Made by a program: the position numbers and the translations under genes
The notes under the pieces: generated by a model
Told to the model about the DNA's origin: nothing
What the model saw: the letters and a program-made list of their open reading frames with translations, nothing else
Database searches by the model: none
Part shown: positions 1 to 7,043 of the stretch, piece after piece
How the letters are laid out: each line of letters opens with the position of its first letter
Position numbering within the stretch: position 1 is the stretch's first letter
Assembly: GCA_026770615.1 (NCBI GenBank)
Contig: MU631790.1
Location: forward strand, 37,438 to 49,795
Length of the DNA stretch: 12,358 nucleotides
Source of the DNA: Pavlovales sp. CCMP2436
Lineage: Eukaryota; Haptophyta; Pavlovophyceae; Pavlovales
Direction of reading: 5' to 3'

Positions 1-64
1 GGAAATTGGGCCGGTGCATGCAAGACGTTGAAATTGCGGCGCCGCTCGCTAGTTACTTTCTTAG

Positions 65-169
65 TTTGTTAGAGCAAGCAATGATGGTGGGGGGGGGGGC
101 TACATGCTCATGCCGGAGAAGGAGTACAACGAGATGCTGGGACCGGGATTACACTCGAGTTCAATCTGA
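65..169 (+). pseudogene. Small coding-like scrap, unidentified
   Basis: After a glycine run encoded by the G tract at 86-100, the frame reads GYMLMPEKEYNEMLGPG and stops with TGA at 167-169. The codons (GAG, AAG, TAC, AAC, CTG) resemble those of the GC-rich genes in this window and differ from the AT-rich sequence around it. The frame opens after a TAG at 62-64 and has no convincing start of its own. I do not recognise the peptide. It may be a remnant of a gene or transposon ORF, or chance. Confidence 0.2.
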
Positions 170-190
170 ATTTAAGTGGATATACGGAAG

Positions 191-215
191 CAGACGCCAG
201 CTTGAATCCCTATCA
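191..215 (+). repeat. Dispersed 25-bp repeat, copy 1
   Basis: First of four copies of a motif with core CGCCAGCTTGAATCC. The others are at 1459-1484 (with a 3-base insertion), 5800-5824 (inverted) and 6559-6583. Here it is flanked by two copies of ATATACGGAAGCAG (180-193 and 220-233), so it lies within a small direct duplication. Confidence 0.6.
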
Positions 216-550
216 TAAATATACGGAAGCAGTACGCTTCTTCAGAGTCGCTAAAGTGGGCATCGCGTTCGATTAATGAAGACAAGTTTGCTGGCGCCCG
301 ATGGAGGCGCTCAGCTTCTTAGTGGTTAGCTAGTGGTAGCAAAGCTTTCTTTCAAAATATTCCTATGGGTCAAAATTCGAATAGGTGGCCTGTCCGGAGG
401 AAAATTACGAAAAAGTCCGGTGCTGAAAATCCTCCGGAGTAAATCACGAACCAAGTTGGACCCAAAAGAGAGGAGTCAGAGGCCCTGGGAGCGGAACTGC
501 TCGGTACCGAGCAGATTTGGGTCCGGCGCGAGGAGGGAGCTGCGGCCTGC

Positions 551-790
551 GTGGCACGCTCAAAACTTCCAAGCCCTTCAACAAATCGCTCAAAACCGCC
601 AATCGGGTTTGTAGCTCATCGCCCAGGTGAACTTAGACAGAAGCGATTTGTTGAATGGCTTTGTGATCACCACGTCGTGCGTCTTGCACCTAGCGCGTTT
701 GCTAGGTGGAGAAGTGGTACGCATTGGCAAACATTCTCAACAGAAGCTCGTCCTTATTATCGAGCGCGTTTCTACAAATATAATAAATAA
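551..790 (+). CDS. Possible small ORF, unidentified
   Basis: An open frame of about 79 codons ends at TAA 788-790. It has no ATG: the first possible start is GTG at 551, and the reading may extend upstream. The C-terminal half is rich in Trp, Arg and aromatic residues (around FVEWLCDHHVVRL and WRSGTHWQTF) and looks more protein-like than random AT-rich translation. I recognise no family. An overlapping frame at 333-614 is equally open and less protein-like. Treat this as an unproven remnant in repeat-rich spacer. Confidence 0.2.
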   Translation: MARSKLPSPSTNRSKPPIGFVAHRPGELRQKRFVEWLCDHHVVRLAPSAFARWRSGTHWQTFSTEARPYYRARFYKYNK

Positions 791-863
791 ATAATATCGC
801 AACAAATCTTTCCATTGCTCAGGGTCTTATTCTCACGAATGGGGCAGTGTGCCCGCGCGCGTG

Positions 864-957
864 AGCGCACGCATGTTGGTGTGTTTGTAGGTGAGGTGGG
901 GTGGAGTGGGGGAACGGGGTGGGGGCAGGGTCAGGGGGGGGGGGTCAGGGGTTGCGC
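864..957 (+). other. G-rich tract, potential G-quadruplex
   Basis: The plus strand carries many runs of three or more G separated by short loops (GGGG, GGGGG, GGGG, GGGGG, GGG, then a run of about ten G). This fits the general G-quadruplex pattern. Frames across it are low-complexity proline/arginine or glycine translations and are not treated as genes. Confidence 0.5.
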
Positions 958-1578
958 TTACGTGACTTCGGCACCATAATGGAGAGATAGCAATTCTGCG
1001 ATGATCGGCCCGAACGCATGCACACATTGCAAATGAGTCAGCAGCAACGGTTGGACGACAAGCTTAGCCCCGTCCAGCGCTGCCTGTGACGTTTTAAGGT
1101 ATTCCGAAAGTCAGATCGCCTGCAAGAGCCCCCTCCCCTTAAAAAAAAAAATTGTTGGTACCTCCTGAAATTCGCCTATTCAATAGGAATGTTTTTTTAG
1201 TTAAAAGCTGCATTTAATTAGTAATATTTAATTAGTTATTTAGGAGGTTCTGATGAGCCAGGGCTTTTTCTTTGCCTCTTGAGACGCTACCCTACAAGGC
1301 TCAGCTCTGGAGAACAAACAAAAAACAAATGGCGACAGCGTGTACCTTGCCTATTGAATAAGTATGAATAGGATCCGTCTCAGGGGTCAAGTTAGACGAC
1401 TACGTGTATAATATAACCGACGCAGCGCTCTGAGACCAGCACAACTTTTAGGACAAGTCAGACGCCATCAGCTTGAATCCTTATTGGTCCCCGCCGGTCG
1501 CTTGCCGCGGCGTCGCCGCTGAGCACCCGTCCTCTCTACCATGCTGCGCAGTCGCCCGAGCGCGCGCCCTGGCCTGTT
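958..1578. other. Non-coding spacer
   Basis: No supportable gene. The stretch contains an A tract of about 11 bases at 1141-1151, an AT-rich segment around 1188-1245, and at 1418-1484 a segment matching 6521-6583 that ends in the dispersed 25-bp repeat. The GC-rich part around 1495-1578 has no recognisable reading frame. Confidence 0.5.
1418..1484 (+). repeat. Dispersed repeat, longer copy A
   Basis: This segment begins CGACGCAGCGCTC, continues with GACCAGCACAAC, and ends with a copy of the dispersed 25-bp motif that has gained three bases (CGCCATCAGCTTGAATCC). The same succession occurs at 6521-6583. The two are diverged direct copies about 5.1 kb apart, probably pieces of one mobile element family. 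Confidence 0.6.
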
Positions 1579-1582
1579 TCAA

Positions 1583-1659
1583 AATTACTTGCCGGAAATT
1601 CTATAGTTTTATACTTGCCTGACCTGTATATAGTTTTATAGAATTTCCGGCAAGTAATT
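1583..1659. mobile_element. 77-bp hairpin (MITE-like) element
   Basis: The inverted arms at 1582-1605 and 1637-1660 are perfect 24-base complements with a 31-base spacer. The direct repeat ATAGTTTTATA occurs on the inner side of each arm (1603-1613 and 1630-1640). If the element is taken as 1583-1659, the bases on both sides are TCAA (1579-1582 and 1660-1663), a possible 4-bp target duplication. It carries no ORF. Its right end lies a few bases from where ankyrin homology begins (about 1668). It could equally be a folded regulatory or recombination hairpin. Confidence 0.6.
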
Positions 1660-1661
1660 TC

Positions 1662-1887
1662 AATATTGACACCTGCTACTTTGCTGCGGAGGGAGGGCAT
1701 CTCGAGGTTCTGCGATACGCGCAGGAGCACGGCTGCCCATGGTACAGCGACACCTGCGAGTGTGCTGCCGAGGGAGGGCATCTCGAGGTGCTGCGGTACG
1801 CGCACGAGCATGGCTGCCTGTGGGACAGCAACACCTGCAGGTGTGCTGCTGCGGGAGGGCACCTCGAGGTGCTGCGGTACGCGCACG
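1662..1887 (+). pseudogene. Ankyrin-repeat gene 1, left fragment
   Basis: The frame AAT(1662)... encodes about 2.8 units of the 27-residue ankyrin-like repeat also found in gene 2, with three TC..AA..GGHLEVLRYA segments. Ankyrin repeats generally act as protein-interaction scaffolds; the partner here is unknown. The N terminus is missing: the frame opens at 1623 inside the hairpin element and has no ATG. Homology breaks off at GCGCAC within the codons for RYAH, where the transposon at 1888 begins, and the frame then stops at TAA 1911-1913. The missing right part is at 5214-5408. The fragment aligns in register with 8072-9424, so it is a paralogue of that gene. Confidence 0.85.
1881..1887. repeat. 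Target site duplication, left copy
   Basis: GCGCACG, identical to 5214-5220. The preceding bases differ (C on the left, T on the right), so the duplication is 7 bp. It corresponds to the codons for Ala-His and the first base of Glu in the ankyrin repeat. Confidence 0.75.
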
Positions 1888-1902
1888 GGCTTCATACTTT
1901 TA

Positions 1903-1948
1903 CCACATTATAAAATGTCTTCCACCACATTAGAACGCTGCCACATTA
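1903..1948 (+). repeat. Left subterminal CCACATTA cluster
   Basis: Three copies of CCACATTA at 1903-1910, 1925-1932 and 1941-1948, spaced 22 and 16 bases apart, lie just inside the left end of the transposon. A matching set sits at the right end. Short subterminal repeats of this kind are often transposase-binding sites in DNA transposons; that role is inferred here. Confidence 0.65.
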
Positions 1949-1979
1949 TGATTTCGCGCCAAACGGGCACCAGTGCCGA

Positions 1980-3165
1980 ATGTTCGGTGGCGTGCTCGCG
2001 GCGCTCTTCGGCGCAAAGGAGGCGAATGAGGTGGACAACGAGGGCACGTACGCGTTCAACGCCAACACCTATGATGACGACGCGCAGGAGGAGGAGGTCG
2101 GCGCGAGCAAGAAGCCCCGCAGGCCGCGCACCAAGGTCGCCTGATCGATCGTGATGCATCGCGGCAACACACTGTCCAAGCGTCCGCAGCAGGAGATTGA
2201 CGAGGCGCTGAAGGCGCGCACGAAGAGGGCGCTCAACAACCTCGAGCTCAGCCTTCACCAGCCGCGATACTCTCGCGGCAAGGAGGGGGACCACGTCACG
2301 GCCTACCGCTGCAGGTTCTAGGGCCAGGAGAATGGTGCTTGCCCGTTCCTGTGCAGGGTGATCGAGCATGCCGACGGCACGCGCACGCTCGAGGAGGCGA
2401 GGGAGCACACCTAGCATGATGTGTACTCTGGTATGCTCGCTGCGCCTCAACCGCGTTGACCTCGCGGCCCCGCCGCTTTGATAGGAGTCTGGCGTCCTCC
2501 CCTCCGCTCTCCCCCAATCCCCGTATGCTCAAACAGGGAAGAAAGCGCTCTCGCTTGCTATGAAGGCTAAGTGCTGCCCAGCCTCGCTCTCGAAGACGCC
2601 CGATGAGCTCGTGCACCACGCCCGCGACCACTTCGATCTCCCTCCCGACCTGATGCGCGCGCTAGACTCCAAGCCGGGGGCGGACGCGCTTAAGCGGTAC
2701 CGTGGGTACGAGAAGCGCAAGGGAGACGCAGAAGGCCGCGAGGGAGATGCTGCGCTCAACTCATACGCAGCGGCCGAGCAGTGGTACAAGCAGAACAAGC
2801 GCGCTAAGCTGGTGGAGCAGGACAAGGGCGTTAAGGACCACACGGTGTACGTCGTGAGCGGCTGGGAGATCGACTCCGAGACCGCATGGGTCACGTACGT
2901 CCTCAGGTCCGAAAAGCTCATGAAGAACCTGTGGCACATCAAGGAGTCCGGCATGCCGGTAATCCGGTGTTTCGATACAACGCACCGCCTGGTGGCCGAG
3001 GGACACTCAGTCTTCGTGTGCGGAGTGTGCGACATCGCTCAGAAGTTTCACAAGGTAGCCTACGGGGTCCAGCACAGCGACAAGGCAGTCGCCCCGAACG
3101 CGCATATGCTTTGGATGGTCGCGCAAGAGTACCTGCGCGTCAAGGAGAGGATGCAGTGGTCGTAG
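1980..3165 (+). pseudogene. MULE-like transposase, 5' half (decayed)
   Basis: Read as two exons, 1980-2430 and 2537-3165, joined across a GTATGC...CAAACAG intron of 106 bases that keeps the frame. Exon 1 starts MFGGVLAALFGAKEA, passes an acidic then basic stretch, and reaches a zinc-finger-like segment (YRC, then CPFLC, then H and HD), the kind of N-terminal finger seen in Mutator-like transposases. Exon 2 contains CFDTTHRL followed by VFVCGVCDIAQKFHKVAYG, matching the surroundings of the first catalytic Asp of the MULE DDE fold. The protein ends at TAG 3163-3165, before any second Asp. In-frame stops TGA 2142-2144, TAG 2319-2321 and TAG 2412-2414 show it is not functional. The C-terminal half lies on the opposite strand at 3504-5170. 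Confidence 0.7.
2431..2536 (+). other. Predicted intron in the transposase 5' half
   Basis: Begins GTATGC, ends CTCAAACAG, with a pyrimidine-rich stretch before the acceptor, and contains in-frame stops. Splicing joins codon phase 1 to the downstream frame without a shift (DVYSG-KKALSLAMKAKC), linking the zinc-finger exon to the DDE exon. Confidence 0.55.
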
Positions 3166-3503
3166 GGGGTTAGCTTCAGTGCGTGTATTAAATTCGTTCT
3201 TAGCACAAAAATAGTTACTTTTATTCGTATTTGTTCCGAAGCTGACGGTGAAGTTGTCATTTATGCATTTGTTTTTATATGGAAAGTTACGGAATCTATG
3301 ACACGCATGTAACGGTGCGTTTTGTTTATTTTCATAAGTTCACTAGTTATAGCAAACAAACCTATAATTATAAAAAGTTACTAATTATCGAGATAACTAG
3401 TTAGTTACTTACAAATTGTGAACGAACTTGGAAGAAAAGATTTATTATGCACTGAAGTTATCATGAATTGGTACTAGTTCTATTTGCTAAACCCTATTCA
3501 TAC
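3166..3503. other. AT-rich non-coding core between the transposase halves
   Basis: No gene. The stretch is strongly AT-rich and lies between the convergent 3' ends of the two transposase pieces. On the minus strand AATAAA (plus-strand TTTATT at 3441-3446) falls about 60 bases past the stop of the minus-strand piece, so part of this may be its 3' untranslated region and polyadenylation site. Confidence 0.5.
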
Positions 3504-4052
3504 TCAGTACGCCGAAGACAGCGCGGCCCCTTTTGGGATTTTGCGCATGTTCAGCGGGTACCCGGCTGCGGCCGTGCCGAACTTCTGCCCCTTGCTCACG
3601 TGGTGGACGAGCTTAAACGTCGATGGCGTTGTGACTTGCCCGCAGTGCATGTGCCAAAAGATCACGCGCTCGCAGACGAGGTAGTGCATGTACTTGCCGC
3701 AGCTGCACTTCATCAGTGGCTGCAGGTGCTGGAGAGTCGAGTCGACGCCCATCATGCACCACAGCGTCACCTCCAGCTTGGAGTTGTTGAGTGCGACAAT
3801 GAGCATGGCTAAAGCCTCGGAGAGGTCGAGAAGGTCGTGCAGATTGGCGATGAGAGGGTCCGCATGCACTGCCGTGAGGACCTTAGACGCGTCATCACCC
3901 ATCACCGCGAGGAAGCGAGCTGCCGTCTGCGAGTGCAGCTTGGCACGTGCCTTGTTGGGCAGGCCGTTGATCCGCGAGCTGAGGCGCTCGCGCGGCAGGA
4001 GCAGCACGGGCGTGCCGTCGAGCGAGGTCTCGAGCACCGACTCTCCGAACTG

Positions 4053-4250
4053 TAATGATAAATGATGATAAATGATGATACATGCTGATACATGCTGATA
4101 CATGCTGATACATGCTGATACATGCTGATACATGCTGATACATGCTGATACATGCTGATAAATGATACATGATAAATGATACATGATAAATGATAAATGA
4201 TAAAAGATAAAAGATAAAAGATAAATGATATATGATGAATGATATAAACA
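4053..4250. repeat. 10-bp minisatellite and derived repeats
   Basis: Eight head-to-tail copies of CATGCTGATA occupy 4081-4160. On both sides are degenerate units built from GATAAATGAT, GATACAT and GATAAAA. The whole array lies in the predicted intron 4433-4050 of the minus-strand transposase piece. Open frames through it are by-products of the 10-base period, which cycles through all three frames without a stop. Confidence 0.9.
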
Positions 4251-4350
4251 ACACTAGCAATGCAATGGCATTTATGGCAGGACAGCGTCAGTCAGAGAGA
4301 GCGGCGGGAGGGGGAGGTGGTGGGATAAAAATAATTCGGATGTAACTAAA

Positions 4351-4427
4351 TGGCAGAGTCCGGAAGCAGGGCACAGTCCGGGAGAAAGGCAGAGTCTGGG
4401 AGAAGGGCAGAGTCCGGGAGAAAGCGG
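4351..4427. repeat. Short tandem repeat, about 18-19 bp unit
   Basis: Four imperfect copies of a unit like GGCAGAGTCCGGGAGAAA. It lies in the same predicted intron as the 10-bp minisatellite, close to its donor site. The plus-strand frame starting at 4350 is a translation of this repeat and is not treated as a gene. Confidence 0.8.
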
Positions 4428-4658
4428 AGTTACCTTTTGCTCAATCCAGCCCACGACGAGCACGAAGGTGGCATTGCATCACACGGCGGGGTTGAACTTC
4501 TAGTTAAACCCGTTGTCATCCCAACCTTTGTGTCCGAGCCATGTGCGCATCTTCTCGCCGAACTGGCCGAGCGCGTGCCTGACCCAGTGGACCGCGTCCT
4601 TCTGCGTGCGGTTGGTCCCCTCGAGCCCGCTGTTGTCGGAGCCGCAGCCAGTGCCGAC

Positions 4659-4754
4659 CTGCACGGTGGGGGTGGGGGCAGAGGTGGGGGGCGGGGGGGG
4701 GAGGGGGGGCATTAGTTGTAGAATATGGTCCCCTAGCCCCCGCCCTCGCCCTAC
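4659..4754 (-). other. Predicted intron with long polypyrimidine tract
   Basis: On the minus strand it begins GTAGGGCG and ends CACCGTGCAG after a long C-rich tract (the G-rich plus-strand run around 4667-4710). Its length of 96 bases is a multiple of three and it lacks a stop, so retention would insert a proline-rich segment. That makes the intron likely but not certain. Confidence 0.5.
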
Positions 4755-5124
4755 CTGCACGCGCGTCCAGCGGAAGACGAACGCGTACTCCTCCTCCTCA
4801 TCTCGCCGCATCCCCCTCATCGTCGCTGTCCACCCACATCTCCAGACCGGGGTGGGGGTCCACCTCGTCAGCATCGTCCGCCTCGTCGGCAGCGAGCGCG
4901 TTGAGTACGCCCTGGGCGCTCGGCGTGTCCGACGCGTCCTCGTCCACGACGATGTGCCTCGGGGCCTTGCCGGCCGTGCGCAGCTCGTCAGCCTCGGACA
5001 CGGACTCGAGCGGCGGATCCTTGGACGGCGGGTACAGACTGAAGAGGGGCAACCGCTGATCGGGTGGTGTGATCGCTGAGGGCCGCCACCACGCCATCCT
5101 TGAGCGTCGCGCCGTGCCTCGTGC

Positions 5125-5175
5125 TAATGTGACAAGCGATCTTAATGTACCACATTAATTAAAGCTTTAATGTGG
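5125..5175. repeat. Right subterminal CCACATTA cluster
   Basis: Contains TAATGTG at 5125-5131, CCACATTA at 5150-5157 and TAATGTGG at 5168-5175. The last two form an imperfect palindrome (TACCACATTAA against TTAATGTGGTA, 5148-5177). Together with the left cluster this gives both ends the same short motif in mixed orientations. Confidence 0.6.
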
Positions 5176-5213
5176 TATTAGGAAAATCCATTTGTGGTCT
5201 GGCTAGAAGTCAT

Positions 5214-5220
5214 GCGCACG
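5214..5220. repeat. Target site duplication, right copy
   Basis: GCGCACG, identical to 1881-1887 and in the same position of the ankyrin repeat. Confidence 0.75.
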
Positions 5221-5408
5221 AGCACGGCTGCTCGTGGGACAGCACCACCTGCAGGCGTGCTCCTCGGGAAGGGCACCTCGAGGTGCTGCGGTATGCGCAC
5301 GACCATGGCTGTCCGTGTGACGTACCGCGCTGCCTCGCTGTGGTGGAGGCTGGTGGCCATGCCGACGTGGCCGAGTACCTGCGCGCCGCTGCCGCCCTGC
5401 AGATCTGA
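5214..5408 (+). pseudogene. Ankyrin-repeat gene 1, right fragment
   Basis: From GCG at 5214 the frame encodes AHEHGCSWDSTTC, another repeat unit, then the terminal variant unit (HDHGCPCDVPRCL) and the C terminus YLRAAAALQI, ending in TGA 5406-5408. The same cap repeat and last residues close gene 2 at 9424, and the first bases after the stop (GGCATAGTAGTATAC) are shared too, so the two genes descend from a common copy. The first 7 bases are the transposon's target duplication. The fragment lacks its own start; a plus-strand frame from 5172 reads into it from transposon sequence. Confidence 0.85.
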
Positions 5409-5693
5409 GGCATAGTAGTATACCTAGGTGCTACATTGGGTAGAGCTCTGTAGATCCCAGCCGGAAACTAGAGTCGCCTGGCCGCAACCTCATTGCTACG
5501 ATCGCCATTCACCTCTTCGCTCCGCAAGTGACAGCCGGCAGCTAGTAGATGGGTGTTGTGTGTCCGGGAGGAAGGTGGGGGGGGGAGCCTTTGGTAATGA
5601 CAGTGACATAGTCCATGCTATGAGTGCGTCATCAACTTCACCTCTACCACCCCTGCTGCCAGGACTGATGCCTGACGTCGACCAAGTCTGTGC

Positions 5694-5735
5694 GTGAACA
5701 CCACCTGTTGAACCATGCTGAGCCGCTAATACATA
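5694..5735 (+). repeat. Inverted repeat arm, partner at 9615-9658
   Basis: The core CTGTTGAACCATGCTGAGC is exact in both arms (complement at the partner) and several flanking bases also agree. The arms are 3.9 kb apart and enclose the left ankyrin flank and all of ankyrin gene 2. Confidence 0.7.
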
Positions 5736-5799
5736 GTTATGTAGATCACTTTCAGACCCAGACCTGTCCCAAACTGCTGCGCCGCTTTTACAGTATTAC

Positions 5800-5824
5800 T
5801 GATAGGGATTCAAGCTGGCGTCTG
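5800..5824 (-). repeat. Dispersed 25-bp repeat, inverted copy
   Basis: The reverse complement matches the copies at 191-215 and 6559-6583 through the core CGCCAGCTTGAATCCC. Confidence 0.65.
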
Positions 5825-6245
5825 GTTATCCTTGAAATTGGGCTGGTCTGATCAATGTATAGGGCAAGGGAGACTCTAGCTGGCGGTGTGACGGCGGTCT
5901 GACTTAAGTCAAGCTGGTCTTAGCGCAGCTGGTACATAGACGTACAGCAAACCTTCTCTGGCAGTCAGACATCAGCCTAGGATTACGTTTTGATATATTA
6001 CTGGATGGCCACCTATCTCGATGCGTGTAGGTACGGATGTCTGGCCGCGTGCGGCTCAGCGCGGCAACGTCAGCAGGCCGCGTTCGTGTTGTCCTAGGCC
6101 GATGTGCTGTGGAGTTGCAAGGGTGGTAAATTTGGACGAGTTACAGTACAGGGGGTCGTGGGCAATAAGAAACCGTAACGTTAAGAAACTGAGTCTCATT
6201 TTCCTACCCTTCATTAGTACTTTAAGCAAAAATTACCATCTTCGT

Positions 6246-6322
6246 ATGTAATTTGCTAAGGAACTGAGACTTATTAGTAGTCTCCAAATTGCCTTTCTTA
6301 TTGGCCGTGGACCCCTGTATGC
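6246..6322 (+). repeat. Diverged direct repeat, partner at 11016-11089
   Basis: Both begin TGTAATTTGCTAAG and later share CTTCTTATTG or CTTTCTTATTG and CCCCTGTAT, with substitutions between. No ORF. Likely fragments of an old element. Confidence 0.55.
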
Positions 6323-6520
6323 AGTTGGCGAATAATAAATAACGCGGCCGCCCTGATCAAAGATCGCACCCCCCTACGTCTAGTAAGCCCGTTCAGTTCA
6401 ACCCGTCCGGGCGGGCTAGCCACCGCCCGTGCTCACACGTTCCGCGGAACCAAACAGCGAGCAGCGCCTATACTACATAATTAACAGCGCAGCCGACTAA
6501 GGCACGCAGCAGGCACTGGG

Positions 6521-6583
6521 CGACGCAGCGCTCAGACCAGCACAACATTCAGAACAGTCAGACGCCAGCTTGAATCCCTATCA
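6521..6583 (+). repeat. Dispersed repeat, longer copy B
   Basis: Matches 1418-1484 from CGACGCAGCGCTC through GACCAGCACAAC to the dispersed 25-bp motif at 6559-6583, which is uninterrupted here. Confidence 0.6.
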
Positions 6584-6954
6584 GAAATATTTGCATAAGT
6601 ACATGCATATATATTGGCGATATTCAGTCTCGCGCTCCGGGCACCCGCTCGGGTTCTCAAAAAAGAAAAAAATGTGCAGTCTCACTCTTATCATGTTCGT
6701 CGCCGAGCGACGAGTCGGGACCTCCAGTTCCTCAAGCTCCCCTCGTGCGGACACCTCCGTCATCCGTCTGTCATCACAGCTGTACGACGGGGAGCCCCCC
6801 AGTTTGCTGACGACGCGCCTACCACCGATATGCCGCATGACGCCACCACCTCAGCAGAACATCATGCAGTGCTGGGGTGCGCTGAAGGGAGGGCAGTAGC
6901 TACAATCATAATAGTAAGGCATAACAACAGTTATGATTAATTCTTTCTGTTCAT

Positions 6955-7043
6955 ATAATTTATTCCGCTTGAGACCCCTCATTCTCGTCGGTTCATAGCG
7001 TCACTCCGAAGAGTGAACCCGCTGTGCCAGCAGGAAACTACTC
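6955..7043 (+). repeat. Diverged direct repeat, partner at 10692-10785
   Basis: Shared pieces in order are AATTTATTCCGCT, CGTCGGTTCATA, CGTCACT and CCAGCAGG. In this copy it lies downstream of the 6246 repeat, whereas near 11 kb the corresponding pieces are in the opposite order. Confidence 0.5.

Larger units (their letters stand above)
3504..5170 (-). pseudogene. MULE-like transposase, 3' half (decayed)
   Basis: Minus-strand exons can be placed at about 5170-4755, 4658-4434 and 4049-3504, with introns 4754-4659 (GTAGGG...GTGCAG) and 4433-4050 (GTAACT...TTACAG); frames match at each junction. The first exon opens MWYIKIACHISTRHGATLKD and becomes very acidic. The second has NSGLEGTNRTQK, resembling the region of the catalytic Glu in MULE transposases. 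The third carries CSCGKYMHYLVCER...H, a SWIM-like finger with Arg where the family usually has the final His, and ends in a basic tail (GYPLNMRKIPKGAAL). Damage: frameshifts near 5062-5064 and at the C run 4812-4816, and stops at 4500-4502 and 4479-4481. Domains complement those of the plus-strand half; the second catalytic Asp is in neither. Confidence 0.6.
1888..5213. mobile_element. MULE-like DNA transposon inserted in ankyrin gene 1
   Basis: Both junctions fall in ankyrin sequence and carry the same 7 bases, GCGCACG (1881-1887 and 5214-5220), in the same register of the repeat. Removing 1888-5213 and one copy restores the expected in-frame continuation RYA-HEHGC. The termini are weakly inverted: GGCTTC...ACCACA on the left, and GACTTC...ACCACA when the right end is read on the minus strand. 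Copies of CCACATTA cluster near both ends. Inside are two convergent pieces of a MULE-like transposase. Mutator-like elements are known to make target duplications of roughly 7-11 bp, which agrees. The boundaries rest on the ankyrin comparison and are the strongest part of the call; the exact superfamily is inferred from motifs. Confidence 0.8.

Noticed and set aside
1666..2154. 162-codon plus-strand frame
   Set aside because: It is a shadow frame of the ankyrin fragment that continues into the transposon, joining unrelated sequences.
1908..2450. 180-codon minus-strand frame
   Set aside because: It is antisense to the transposase zinc-finger exon; the plus strand gives the recognisable motif.
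4081..4160. CRISPR-like array
   Set aside because: The units are contiguous 10-base repeats without spacers, and the genome is eukaryotic.
3895..4260. Minus-strand proteins with ISMYQHVSAC-type repeats
   Set aside because: These are translations of the 10-bp minisatellite, which lies in a predicted intron.
4350..4715. Plus-strand ORF of 121 codons
   Set aside because: It is made of the 18-19 bp tandem repeat, then antisense of transposase exons, then a G-rich tract.
1901..5177. Transposon bounded by TA dinucleotides next to CCACATTA motifs
   Set aside because: TA flanks exist at 1901-1902 and 5176-5177, but they leave non-ankyrin sequence outside. The 7-bp GCGCACG duplication at 1881 and 5214 restores the ankyrin frame exactly and is the better boundary.
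6385..6420. tRNA-like B-box around GTTCAGTTCAACCC
   Set aside because: No matching A-box or cloverleaf could be drawn around it.
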